Assembly (NCBI GenBank): GCA_038320885.1
Contig: JBBQER010000004.1
Location: forward strand, 1 to 64,000
Reading direction: 5' to 3'
Source of the DNA: JBBQER01 sp038320885
Lineage (GTDB): Bacteria > Actinomycetota > Acidimicrobiia > IMCC26256 > PALSA-610
DNA: 64,000 nt
Program-made: the position numbers and the translations under genes
In this document: piece after piece, positions 18,573 to 26,428 of the stretch
Layout of the letters: every line of letters starts with the position of its first letter
Numbering within the stretch: the first letter of the stretch is position 1
The notes under the pieces: generated by a model
The model's input: the letters and a program-made list of their open reading frames with translations, nothing else
Database searches by the model: none
Told to the model about the DNA's origin: nothing

Positions 18573-19694
18573 TTACAACATCGATGAGGTCTCGGCGTAT
18601 GTCGCCGAGCGCATCCGCGCATGGAAGACCGCCTCGGAGTATTTCTCGGCTCGCTTCAACAAGGTTTCGGGAGCGAATGACGTCTGCTGAAACTGCCGCA
18701 CCGCTCGTGCGATCGCGGCGCCAGTCGGTTGGTCGAAGAAGACTCCGGTCTCTCCCTCGATGACCGTTTCCAGAAAGCCGCCATACCGCAGCACCACCGA
18801 CGGCTTGCCGAACGCCATAGCCTCAACCGGCGTCAGGCCGAAATCCTCGTACGATGCTGCGAGCAGGGCCTGACCGTGTGCGTACAACCAACGCAGCTCG
18901 CCTTCTCGGACGCCGCCAAGTAATTCGACGTTGCGAGGCAGCATCGACCGCAGGTGCCTATCCATCGGGCCGCGCCCGACTACCACGAGACGCTCGTGCG
19001 GAAGGCTGCCGAAGGCCTCGATGATCGCTTCTACGTTCTTATAGGGAAGCAGCCGCGAAACGCAGAGAAAGAAGCCGTCGGAGAGTCCTTGGATCGGCTC
19101 CTGTGCGCCGTCCGGGGCCACCGTGGTCGGAGGATTGAGAACGTCGGCCCGAATGCCATACGTCGTGTCCACGCGGCGCCGTACGGCGTGAGAGATGGCG
19201 AGATACGCATCGGCCGAGTGTGCGGCCCGATGGTCCCACCGTCGCAGCGGCTCTCCGACGGTCTGGATCGCCGCGGCAGAGGCCGACACACGCCGCCCGG
19301 TGTACTGCGCTGTCTGGTAGAGCCATCTCGCCGGGTTATAGCAGTACACGACTTTGCGACCTTCGGTCCGCGCGCCGTGCGCCCATCCACTCGAGCTGCA
19401 CAGAATCACGTCGGCGTCGATCTCGAGCCGGGAGAACGCCCGGGCGAACAGCGGTAATGCCAGTCGATGGCGACGTCGAAAAGCCCGCACGCGGTTCAAC
19501 GCGGTAGTGCGGATGTCGAACTGTGCGAACTCGGGGAACGTCAGATCGGGCTCGTAGAGCGACGTGTAGACCGGAGCATCGGGAAATGCCCGGCACATCG
19601 ACAGAAAGACTCGTTCCGCTCCACCCCGCTGGGTCAGGTAGTCATGAACCAGCGCGACCTTCGGTCGACCCCCGGACGCCGGTGCATTTTCCAC
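18573..19694 (-). CDS. glycosyltransferase family 4
   Basis: A GT4 enzyme of about 373 residues. VALVHDYLTQRGGAERVFLS is the N-terminal loop, YCYNPARWLYQTAQY the acceptor region, VSRLLPYKNVEAIIEAF the start of the donor domain, and YEDFGLTPVEAMAFGKPSVV the EX7E motif. It resembles mannosyltransferases of the WbaZ/RfbU kind, but the sugar is not certain. I use GTG 19694, twelve residues before the first strand. The open frame runs on to 19796, but that would overlap the divergent phosphatase gene and has no homologous look. With this start only 19 bases separate the divergent genes. Confidence 0.85.
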   Translation of the reverse strand: MENAPASGGRPKVALVHDYLTQRGGAERVFLSMCRAFPDAPVYTSLYEPDLTFPEFAQFDIRTTALNRVRAFRRRHRLALPLFARAFSRLEIDADVILCSSSGWAHGARTEGRKVVYCYNPARWLYQTAQYTGRRVSASAAAIQTVGEPLRRWDHRAAHSADAYLAISHAVRRRVDTTYGIRADVLNPPTTVAPDGAQEPIQGLSDGFFLCVSRLLPYKNVEAIIEAFGSLPHERLVVVGRGPMDRHLRSMLPRNVELLGGVREGELRWLYAHGQALLAASYEDFGLTPVEAMAFGKPSVVLRYGGFLETVIEGETGVFFDQPTGAAIARAVRQFQQTSFAPETLLKRAEKYSEAVFHARMRSATYAETSSML

Positions 19695-19713
19695 CTGCCG
19701 TACGATTTGCTCG

Positions 19714-20274
19714 GTGGAGCCACCCGAAGTCGTCGCGACGGTGCTCTTCGTCTGCACCGCCAACATCTGCCGATCACCCATGGCGGCAGCCATCATGGAG
19801 AATCGGTTGCGCAGGATCGACGCGCCGGCGCACGTGGGTTCCGCCGGTCTGCGAGCGGTCGGCGGGCCGCCAGACGAGCTCGCTCAACAAGCTCTCGCAG
19901 CCCGGGGCTTCGACCGTTACCGACACGAGCCGAACGGAGTTACACCCGAGCTGATCGCTGACGCGACCGTGATCCTTGCGATGGAGCGTGCGCACGTTGC
20001 CGAGATCGCAATGACCATGCCGAACGCCTTCGCCAAGACCTTCGGCCTCACCGAGATCGTCGCCCTCGGGGCCATTCACGGACCGCGCCGCGACGAGGAG
20101 ACCGTGAGCGCCTGGCTGGCCCGCCTGCAGGCGGGCCGACGTCCGGTCGACGTGTTGCAAGCCGATGCGACGTACGACATCGCCGATCCTCACGGCGGCA
20201 GCACTGCCGGCTACGAGCGCTGTGCCAACGAATTGACGCGACTCATCGACGCGCTGATCGTTCTGCTCAATTGA
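19714..20274 (+). CDS. low-molecular-weight protein-tyrosine phosphatase (Wzb-like)
   Basis: A 186-residue LMW-PTP. The P-loop CTANICRSPM (C14-x5-R20) sits after the first strand, and the general-acid loop DPHGG (Asp158) is near the C-terminus in the usual place. The length is slightly above the ~150 typical of Wzb because of extra residues around 100-140. Such enzymes dephosphorylate the tyrosine tail of BY-kinases and so set polymer length and export. The partner is very probably the kinase at 205-1803. GTG 19714 is the start that places the P-loop at residues 14-20, the usual distance. Confidence 0.9.
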   Translation: MEPPEVVATVLFVCTANICRSPMAAAIMENRLRRIDAPAHVGSAGLRAVGGPPDELAQQALAARGFDRYRHEPNGVTPELIADATVILAMERAHVAEIAMTMPNAFAKTFGLTEIVALGAIHGPRRDEETVSAWLARLQAGRRPVDVLQADATYDIADPHGGSTAGYERCANELTRLIDALIVLLN

Positions 20275-20669
20275 ACAGGCGGGACTCGGATTGCTACCGA
20301 TGTGAGTCGCGTTGCTCGATTTTGGACGAGTTGCGGCGATCCTTGCCACGAAACAGTTCCTCCTCCGCTCCACGCGCATGCTCGCACGGCCGTCAAACGC
20401 GAACGGCACATACCTGTTTCGAAAGCACCAAATAGACCTGCGAATGCGTCGCGATTTTCCCAAAACGCCTTGGCGATACCCCGCGAGGCCAAAGCTTCAC
20501 CGTCTTGTTACACGGATGAGCGCCGACTGTCAGATCGCTACAAGGTCTTCGACGATCAGTGTTCTCACTCGGCGCCGCTCTTCACACTCCAAACGGACGT
20601 GGAGTTCAGGGTCGCCGCTGATCCGGAGACTAGCGGCACGACCCCCGGGCACGTCTAAGTTGCTAGGAG
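20275..20669 (+). other. 395-base intergenic region
   Basis: No gene is supported here. The stretch is visibly more A/T-rich than its surroundings, with runs such as CGATTTTCCCAAAACG, and has no good start with coding-like third positions. Just after the phosphatase stop there is a weak dyad, GACTCGG and later GAGTC (20283-20306), which could be a leaky terminator. An RBS (CTAGGAG) sits at the very end and serves ATG 20670. The promoter of the following membrane-protein gene is probably in here, but I cannot pick out its boxes. Confidence 0.4.
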
Positions 20670-22919
20670 ATGTCGGAATTGCGTCGCGCAACCAGTCCGC
20701 CGCGCGGGAGTCACCGCCGGTCGCTCGTCGCGGGCGCGGTGCTCGCAGCACTGCTTTCGAGCGTCGCGGTCACGCTGGTGACCCACCTCTGGAGCGCACG
20801 CGTCGACAGCGTCCCGTTCGAGTACACGCACTCCCCCGGCGACGATCAGCAGGACGCCACGCTCGACCTGATGCTGATCAAGGACATCCACGAGACCGGT
20901 TGGTTCAACCGGAACCCCGCGCTCAACGCGCCGTTCGAACAGCGGTGGGCCGAGTGGCCGATGGGTGGCGATCTGCTCGCCTACACGGTGAAGAAGGCGA
21001 TCGTCGAGACGACCGGCAACGTCCCGCTGACCTTCAACCTGTTCTGGCTCCTCACGTTCCCGCTGACGGCGCTCGTCGCGTTCCCGGCGTTGCGGTCGCT
21101 GCGGTGCTCGTGGTGTTCGGCGCTCGCCGGCGCCATTCTCTTCTCGCTGGCGCCGTACCACTTCCGAAACGGTGCCGCGCACGAGAACCTCGCGTTCTAC
21201 GTCGGCATACCCGTGATCGTGCTCCTCTGCGCGAGGATCCTCGGCCCCGATGCGGCGCTCCCGACCGTCGCCGACTTGCGTCACCGCGCCGCGTGGTGGC
21301 AGCTGCGGTGGCTGTTGCTCGGCGTCGTCCTGATCGCGGTCACCGGGATCTACTACCTCGCGTTCCTGCTCTCGATGCTCGCTATCTGCGCGACCGTGAG
21401 CGCGATCGCGCGGCGCCGGCCCGGTCGCCTGCTGATCGCGCTGCCATTCGCCGCGATCGGGCTGCTCGCATCGTTCCTCGCGAACCTGCCGACGCTGCTG
21501 TTCCGCTGGGACCACGCTCCCAACCGGCTCGGCGTGCCCGACCGGCTCGTCGGCGCGGCGGAGGCGTATCCGCTCCGGCTGGTCGAGTTGCTCAGCCCGG
21601 TCACCGCGCACCGCTTCGGTCCGTTCGCGGCCCTGGCCGACCACCTGTACGAGCCCGGCCGCGAGGGCTTCGGGAGCGCCCAGCTCGGGCTTGTCGCCGC
21701 GATCGGCTTCGTCTGCGCCGTCGTGACGGTGCTGGTGCGCGCGGTGCGCGGCACCGAACGCCGCGGTTGGTCGTTGGAGTCGCGTCTCGGCGTCATCATC
21801 GTCGCGGCGCTGCTGCTCGGCATGAAGGGCGGCGTGAGCCGCGCGCTCGAGTTCGCGGGGCTCCAAGGCGTGCGCGCGTGGTCCCGCATCGCGATCGTCG
21901 TCGCGTTCGCGAGCATCGTCGTGTTCGCCCGCCTGCTCGACCGGCTCCGCGTCGTGCTCCGCCGACGTCACTGGCCCCGATTCCGGCTCGTGTACTCGTC
22001 GTTCCTCGTGTTCGTCGTCGTGCTCGGTGTGCTCGATCAGGCGTCGCCCCTCCTCATGCCGAGCGCCGGTGCGTCGGCGCGGGCGGAGTCGTGGCGCGCC
22101 GACGACGCGTTCGTCGCATCGATGCAGCGGCAGCTCCCGCACGGCGCCATGGTGTTCCAGCTCCCGGTCGTCGACTTTCCCGAGCACGGATCAGTCGGCC
22201 GCATGTCGTCCCACGACCTGATCAAGGAGGGGTACCTTCACTCCCGGACGTTGCGGTGGAGCACAGGCGGCGTCCGCGGTCGCGACGGCGAGTGGCAATG
22301 GCCCGCGGCGGCGCTCCCGATGCGCGACCTCGTGCGGGGCGTGACCGCGATGGGCTTCTCGGCGCTGATGCTCGACCGCTACGGATACGGCAATCACGCC
22401 GACAAGGAGCTGCGCGAGCTGAACGCCGTGCTCGGCGATCCGATCGCGACCAGCGAACGCCGTCTCGTCGCGTGGGATCTGCGTCCGGCCCGCGCGTCCC
22501 TATTGCGCGGCTTGAGTGCGGCCGAACGGCGCGCGCTCGCGCAGCGGATACTCGACGCGCCGCGGCTCTACATGTCGACCGACGCCGATCCGCTCACGGG
22601 TCGCGGCGAGAAGCACGAGATTTGCGCCCACGCCTCGATCACGCTCGTGAATCCGGGCGCGCACGCAGTGGGTTCCGCGCTCGAGATCACGTTCCGACAG
22701 CGGGAGTCGGCGGCGACGGCCGGCCACGTGGAGATCCGCGGGCGGAGCATTCGGATCTCCGTCGACAAGCACGTCAACACGATCCCGCTCCGCGTCGCGC
22801 CCGGGGTGACGGATATCAAGGTCTCGGTCGGTACGCCCCACGTGCGCTGCCGGTCGGTACCCGACGACTCCTTGCCCTCGATATCCGTGAAACTGGTTCC
22901 CGACGGCGCGGCGGAGTAG
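20670..22919 (+). CDS. large GT-C-like integral membrane protein
   Basis: A 749-residue protein. One hydrophobic segment lies near residues 15-38, followed by an extracytoplasmic loop with THSPGDDQQDATLDL (acidic cluster) and the motif GWFNRNPALNAPF. About nine further membrane helices follow up to residue ~460, and then a ~290-residue soluble C-terminal domain. This layout, with an acidic first loop, is that of GT-C glycosyltransferases that use polyprenyl-phosphate sugars outside the membrane, but I do not recognise a named family. ATG 20670 has AGGAG just upstream. It follows the polysaccharide cluster and may decorate the polymer or a cell-wall glycan. Confidence 0.7.
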   Translation: MSELRRATSPPRGSHRRSLVAGAVLAALLSSVAVTLVTHLWSARVDSVPFEYTHSPGDDQQDATLDLMLIKDIHETGWFNRNPALNAPFEQRWAEWPMGGDLLAYTVKKAIVETTGNVPLTFNLFWLLTFPLTALVAFPALRSLRCSWCSALAGAILFSLAPYHFRNGAAHENLAFYVGIPVIVLLCARILGPDAALPTVADLRHRAAWWQLRWLLLGVVLIAVTGIYYLAFLLSMLAICATVSAIARRRPGRLLIALPFAAIGLLASFLANLPTLLFRWDHAPNRLGVPDRLVGAAEAYPLRLVELLSPVTAHRFGPFAALADHLYEPGREGFGSAQLGLVAAIGFVCAVVTVLVRAVRGTERRGWSLESRLGVIIVAALLLGMKGGVSRALEFAGLQGVRAWSRIAIVVAFASIVVFARLLDRLRVVLRRRHWPRFRLVYSSFLVFVVVLGVLDQASPLLMPSAGASARAESWRADDAFVASMQRQLPHGAMVFQLPVVDFPEHGSVGRMSSHDLIKEGYLHSRTLRWSTGGVRGRDGEWQWPAAALPMRDLVRGVTAMGFSALMLDRYGYGNHADKELRELNAVLGDPIATSERRLVAWDLRPARASLLRGLSAAERRALAQRILDAPRLYMSTDADPLTGRGEKHEICAHASITLVNPGAHAVGSALEITFRQRESAATAGHVEIRGRSIRISVDKHVNTIPLRVAPGVTDIKVSVGTPHVRCRSVPDDSLPSISVKLVPDGAAE

Positions 22920-22925
22920 CCGCGC

Positions 22926-24323
22926 TTACGACGCTTTCTTCAGGAGCGCCTGGTGCGCGTCTTCCACCGCGTGCGCCATGTCGTGCAGCCGCGGTGCGAG
23001 CTCACGGCAGGCGATGAAGCCCCAGTCGATCCGGTCGATGTAGCTCATCACGGTGATGTTCAATCCGGCACCTTCGATCGGCGGACCGAGCGGCACCATC
23101 GAAACCAGGCGCGCGCCTCCGAGGTAGAGCGGGAACGGCGGTCCGGGCACGTTGGAGATGACGAGGTTGATCGGGACCGCCCCCCGGCTCGCGAGCCCAC
23201 CCAGCAGCCGGCTCGCCAAGCCGAAGCTCCGCGGACCGGCGAGCTCGCCGAGCTCGAGCAACGTGCGCGCGCCCATGGCCTGGTGCTCCTCCTTCGCGCC
23301 TTTCGTCGTGTCACGAATGTGCGCGATCTGTTCCTCGGGATCTTCGAGATGCGTCGGCAGTGATACGAACATCGCCGAGACCTTGTTCGCGCTCTCGATG
23401 TCGGCGGTCTCGTCGTTGCGAACCGACACCGGGCACGCGGCGATCAAGGGTCGATCGGGCAACTCGTCGAGATCCTTCAGATACTGGCGGAGCGCGCCGG
23501 TCGCCGTCGCCAGCACGATGTCGTTGACCGTGCAGCCGAACGCGTTCTTCATCGTCTTCACTTCGTCGAGCGGGACCGAGGCGAAGGCGACGCGCCGGTG
23601 CGGCGTCAACGGCGCGTTCCAGGGCGCGCGCGGCGTGTCGAACGGAGTCCCTCCGGAAGGACTGCTCGAGCGACGTGCACGCGTGATACCAATCGCACTG
23701 CGCAAGAGGTTCGGCGTTGCCATCGCCAGCGCGAGCGGCATCGGCCGGCGCAGTCGCGACACGATCGCGTGGCGCACCAGCTCCACGTCGGAGGGCTTGT
23801 GCTCCGGCACCCAGGCGTCGGGTGCGGGCGATTCCTCGGCCGGCGCGGCCTCGAGATCGAGGATGTTGGTGAGCAGGCTCGATCCGGAAACTCCGTCGAT
23901 GGTTGCGTGATGCATGCGCGCGAGCACCGCGACCGCGCCGTTCTCGACGCCCTCGATGATCCAGAACTCCCAGAGCGGTCGCGCCCGATCGAGCGGACGG
24001 CTCGCAATGTCGCCGACGATGTCGGCCACCTTCTCGGGCGTTCCGGGCGACGGCACCGCGATGTGGCGAACGTGGTAATCGAGATCGAAGTCGGGGTCGT
24101 CGAACCACACCGGCCGGTGCAGATCAAAGGGAACGTGGGCCAGCCGCCGGCGAAACTCCGGGAGCCGGGGCAGGCGCGACGCAAGGTGGGCCTTGATCTT
24201 CTCGAACGAATAGCCGCCCGGCACGGTCGACGGATCCAGGAGCATCACGGCCTGGACCTGCATATGACTGGTCGGTGTCTCCAGATAGAGAAACGCCGTG
24301 TCGATCCCGCTCAAACGCCGCAT
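22926..24323 (-). CDS. wax ester synthase / diacylglycerol acyltransferase (WS/DGAT family)
   Basis: A 465-residue acyltransferase with MRRLSGIDTAFLYLETP at the start, the catalytic HHATIDG motif (His138, His139, Asp143, Gly144), and NKVSAMFVSLPT and ISNVPGPPFPLYLGGA in the C-terminal half. All are landmarks of the WS/DGAT family that makes storage wax esters or triacylglycerol in actinobacteria from acyl-CoA. The length is normal. ATG 24323 begins exactly at family homology; the upstream extension to 24407 is low complexity. It is divergent from the EstB-like hydrolase with 90 bases between. Storage-lipid synthesis is likely; the substrate alcohol is unknown. Confidence 0.93.
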   Translation of the reverse strand: MRRLSGIDTAFLYLETPTSHMQVQAVMLLDPSTVPGGYSFEKIKAHLASRLPRLPEFRRRLAHVPFDLHRPVWFDDPDFDLDYHVRHIAVPSPGTPEKVADIVGDIASRPLDRARPLWEFWIIEGVENGAVAVLARMHHATIDGVSGSSLLTNILDLEAAPAEESPAPDAWVPEHKPSDVELVRHAIVSRLRRPMPLALAMATPNLLRSAIGITRARRSSSPSGGTPFDTPRAPWNAPLTPHRRVAFASVPLDEVKTMKNAFGCTVNDIVLATATGALRQYLKDLDELPDRPLIAACPVSVRNDETADIESANKVSAMFVSLPTHLEDPEEQIAHIRDTTKGAKEEHQAMGARTLLELGELAGPRSFGLASRLLGGLASRGAVPINLVISNVPGPPFPLYLGGARLVSMVPLGPPIEGAGLNITVMSYIDRIDWGFIACRELAPRLHDMAHAVEDAHQALLKKAS

Positions 24324-24413
24324 TGCTCTCCCTCGACCGTGACCAGTCTGTGGCATGAGCGTGCCCGCTGCAACGCTGCGAGAAACTGCGGGAAGGCGCG
24401 CGAGCATGCAGGT

Positions 24414-25565
24414 GTGATCTCAGGCTTCGTCCATCCCGACTTCGGCGGCGTCACCCAGGCGCTGCGGAGGGTCGCAACGCACAAGCGCGGGGGCGGCGCG
24501 GCAGTCGCCGTCTACCACCGGGGCGAGCTCGTAGTGGACGCCTGGACGGGGGCGCACGACGCGTTGGGCACGCGGTGGCAGTCGGACACGATGGCCATGA
24601 GCTTCTCGACGACGAAAGGCGTCATCGCGACCACGGTGCACCGTCTCGTCGACCGGGGCCTGATCGACTACGACGAGCCGGTCGCGACGTATTGGCCGGA
24701 GTTCGCCGCGGCCGGCAAGGAGCGCATCACGGTTCGCCAACTCCTCAACCACTCTGCCGGGCTCCACCACCTCCGCGATGTGATCCCGGACGCGTACGAG
24801 ATGCTCGATTGGGATCTCGTGTGCTCGAAGCTCGCGGCCGAGGCGCCGCGCTACCCGCCCGGCACGCGCCACGGTTACCACGGCATCACGTACGGCTTTC
24901 TCGTCGGTGAGGTCATCCAACGGGTGACGGGCTCCTCGGTTCACGACGCGGTCGAAGCCGAGATCGTGAAGCCGCTCGGACTCGACGGCATGACGATCGG
25001 CGCGCCGCCCGACCAGCGCGGCCGCGTGGCGGATCTCATCGTGCGCTTCGGCAACGCGGAGCGGGCCGAGCGTTTCGCCCGCCGCGCGTCACGACTGGCG
25101 TGGATGCGACCGGCAATCGACACCTTCGTGGTGCCCGAGTCCGACCGGTTCTACGCGTCGAGCGAGATCCTCGACAGCGCGGTTCCCGCGGTCAACGGTT
25201 GCTTCACCGCGCGTTCGCTGGCGCGGATGTACGCGGCGCTCGCCGGCGGCGGCGTGCTCGACGGCGAGCGCTTTCTCTCGACCGAGACGCTGCGCCGCGC
25301 CACCGAGATCCAGGCGACCGGCATCGACATCGTCGTCGGCTTCCGCATGCGGTGGCGGCTCGGCTACCACCTCGCCGCGACCACACGGGGCATCATCCCG
25401 AACGGCTTCGGGCACTTCGGCTTCGGCGGATCCGGAGCGTGGGCCGATCCCGACAACGACCTCGCGGTTGCGTTCGTGTGCAACCGCGTGGCCGGTACGC
25501 CGTTCGGCGACACCCGTTTCCTGCGCATCGGCGCCCAAGCGCGCGTGGCGGCGACCTCGCGCTGA
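24414..25565 (+). CDS. serine hydrolase of the beta-lactamase class C / EstB esterase family
   Basis: A 383-residue beta-lactamase-fold hydrolase. The nucleophile motif is S65-T-T-K68 in MSFSTTKGV, the second-motif tyrosine is in HGYHGITYG (Tyr155), and a late Gly-rich strand is FGHFGFGGSGAW. No signal peptide is seen, so it is probably a cytosolic esterase rather than a penicillinase. GTG 24414 is used; upstream in-frame sequence is antisense to the WS/DGAT gene. Being divergent from a storage-lipid acyltransferase suggests an ester substrate, but this is inference. Confidence 0.85.
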   Translation: MISGFVHPDFGGVTQALRRVATHKRGGGAAVAVYHRGELVVDAWTGAHDALGTRWQSDTMAMSFSTTKGVIATTVHRLVDRGLIDYDEPVATYWPEFAAAGKERITVRQLLNHSAGLHHLRDVIPDAYEMLDWDLVCSKLAAEAPRYPPGTRHGYHGITYGFLVGEVIQRVTGSSVHDAVEAEIVKPLGLDGMTIGAPPDQRGRVADLIVRFGNAERAERFARRASRLAWMRPAIDTFVVPESDRFYASSEILDSAVPAVNGCFTARSLARMYAALAGGGVLDGERFLSTETLRRATEIQATGIDIVVGFRMRWRLGYHLAATTRGIIPNGFGHFGFGGSGAWADPDNDLAVAFVCNRVAGTPFGDTRFLRIGAQARVAATSR

Positions 25566-25657
25566 CGATCGGGTACGAGCACTACCTCCGCGTGAACAGT
25601 CGGAGAAGTCCCGCCCGCGACGCGTCCTATCCGGCAACCCCGGGGTACAACGCCGGG

Positions 25658-25870
25658 ATGGAACCGCGCCCGCCCGACGAAGAGACCATGGTCAAGGTCG
25701 CCGTCGCCGATCTGGACGATCGATTCGAGTCGATCGACCGGTCCAGGATCGAGACCACCGTCCGGAGACTCGTGCACGAATTGCTCGCCCGGGCCCGGGT
25801 GAAGACGTTCGTCGGCATCCTCGCCGAACGCCGCGCGCACGACGAGCTCGAGCGGGTCGTCGACGGGTGA
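25658..25870 (+). CDS. small three-helix-bundle dimerization-domain protein
   Basis: A 70-residue protein with a pattern I associate with actinobacterial small three-helix proteins: an acidic start, VAVADLDDRFESIDRSRIETTVRRLV, then ARVKTFVGILAERRAHDEL. The helix-final ERRA-x-DEL signature is visible. No catalytic residues can be proposed; such proteins are often found near stress or regulatory genes. ATG 25658 is followed by a second in-frame ATG at 25688. The reading frame has strong G/C third positions. A perfect 11-bp hairpin lies 17 bases after the stop. Confidence 0.65.
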   Translation: MEPRPPDEETMVKVAVADLDDRFESIDRSRIETTVRRLVHELLARARVKTFVGILAERRAHDELERVVDG

Positions 25871-25887
25871 CGAGGCCCGCAAGCATG

Positions 25888-25920
25888 AAGGACCCCCGCC
25901 TCGAGGAGACGGGGGTCCTT
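25888..25920. terminator. bidirectional hairpin terminator
   Basis: A perfect 11-bp stem, AAGGACCCCCG (25888-25898) with CGGGGGTCCTT (25910-25920), has an 11-base loop. It lies between the convergent three-helix-protein gene and the CsbD gene. There is no U-run on either side beyond the terminal TT/AA, so it is not a textbook intrinsic terminator. Placement and symmetry still make a bidirectional terminator the simplest reading. Confidence 0.75.
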
Positions 25921-25956
25921 CGGCACACACACGACGTGACGTGGTGATCCTGAGCG

Positions 25957-26148
25957 TCAGTCGCGCTGGAGCTTTTCCTTCACCTTGTCGATCACGTCTT
26001 CGGCCTTGTCCTTGACGTCGTCGACGAATTCCTTGGCCTTGCCGCTCGCGCGATCGACCTTGCCCTCGTTCTTGAGATCCTGGTTGTCGGTGAGGTCGCC
26101 GACGGCTTCCTTGGCGCGACCCTTGAGGTCGTCGGTGTTCGGTTCCAT
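25957..26148 (-). CDS. CsbD-family stress protein
   Basis: A 63-residue, highly charged protein beginning MEPNTDDLKGRAKEAVGDLT and continuing with repeated K/E/D heptads (GKAKEFVDDVKDKAEDV). This is the CsbD family (general-stress proteins, SigB-controlled in Bacillus) whose biochemical role is unknown. ATG 26148 is chosen because the family starts there; the frame extends to 26319 through non-homologous sequence. It is divergent from the receiver-PAS protein gene, with 280 bases between that hold three hairpins. Co-regulation by stress is plausible. Confidence 0.9.
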   Translation of the reverse strand: MEPNTDDLKGRAKEAVGDLTDNQDLKNEGKVDRASGKAKEFVDDVKDKAEDVIDKVKEKLQRD

Positions 26149-26287
26149 GAGTCGTCTCGTTTCGAATCGGGGGGACATACAGGGGGAAGTGTCAGACGGC
26201 ACGAGATGCCGACCCCCGGTTTGTACCCATTTGCCGGCCGGCCGACACCTCCCGCCGAACCGGCTGTGTCGCAGTCTCCTGGCGAAG

Positions 26288-26349
26288 GGCGAATCTCGAG
26301 TTGTCCAAATGTTGTGCAAACCAACATGGATTCACGAGCGAGATTCGCC
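26288..26349 (+). promoter_or_regulatory. long bipartite hairpin in the leader of the receiver-PAS gene
   Basis: GGCGAATCTCG (26288-26298) pairs perfectly with CGAGATTCGCC (26339-26349). Inside, TCC and ATGTTG (26304-26306, 26309-26314) pair with CAACATGGA (26322-26330) around a TGCAAAC loop, leaving a two-base AA bulge. This gives 20 paired positions in 62 bases. It falls in no gene. It could be an operator, an attenuator or a structured 5' leader; the strand shown assumes it belongs to the gene at 26429. Confidence 0.55.
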
Positions 26350-26359
26350 GATACAAAAG

Positions 26360-26380
26360 CCGCCCGGGTCAACCGGGTGG
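26360..26380 (+). promoter_or_regulatory. second leader hairpin
   Basis: An 8-bp stem (26360-26367 with 26373-26380, one G-U pair) closes a five-base GTCAA loop. It begins ten bases after the larger hairpin and ends seven bases before the next. Taken with its neighbours it suggests a folded leader RNA rather than a chance dyad. Confidence 0.45.
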
Positions 26381-26387
26381 GCGATAT

Positions 26388-26416
26388 CCCTGTCCCGGAC
26401 AAAACGGGTGACAGGG
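26388..26416 (+). promoter_or_regulatory. third leader hairpin just before the ribosome binding site
   Basis: CCCTGTC (26388-26394) pairs with GACAGGG (26410-26416), and CCG (26395-26397) with CGG (26405-26407), around a GACAAAA loop. Two unpaired bases (GT) lie on the 3' side. It ends two bases before the GGGAG ribosome binding site (26419-26423) of ATG 26429, so a folded form could influence ribosome access. Confidence 0.5.
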
Positions 26417-26428
26417 CTGGGAGATTGC

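Noticed and set aside
20655..22187. 510-residue open frame on the minus strand
   Set aside because: It is antisense to the GT-C-like gene, composed mostly of Arg, Glu, His and Asp with no hydrophobic core, as expected for the opposite strand of GC-rich membrane-protein DNA.
26288..26416. Known riboswitch (c-di-GMP or guanidine-type) for the three hairpins
   Set aside because: A GCAAAC segment and tandem stems are reminiscent of these classes, but the conserved loop sequences are missing.
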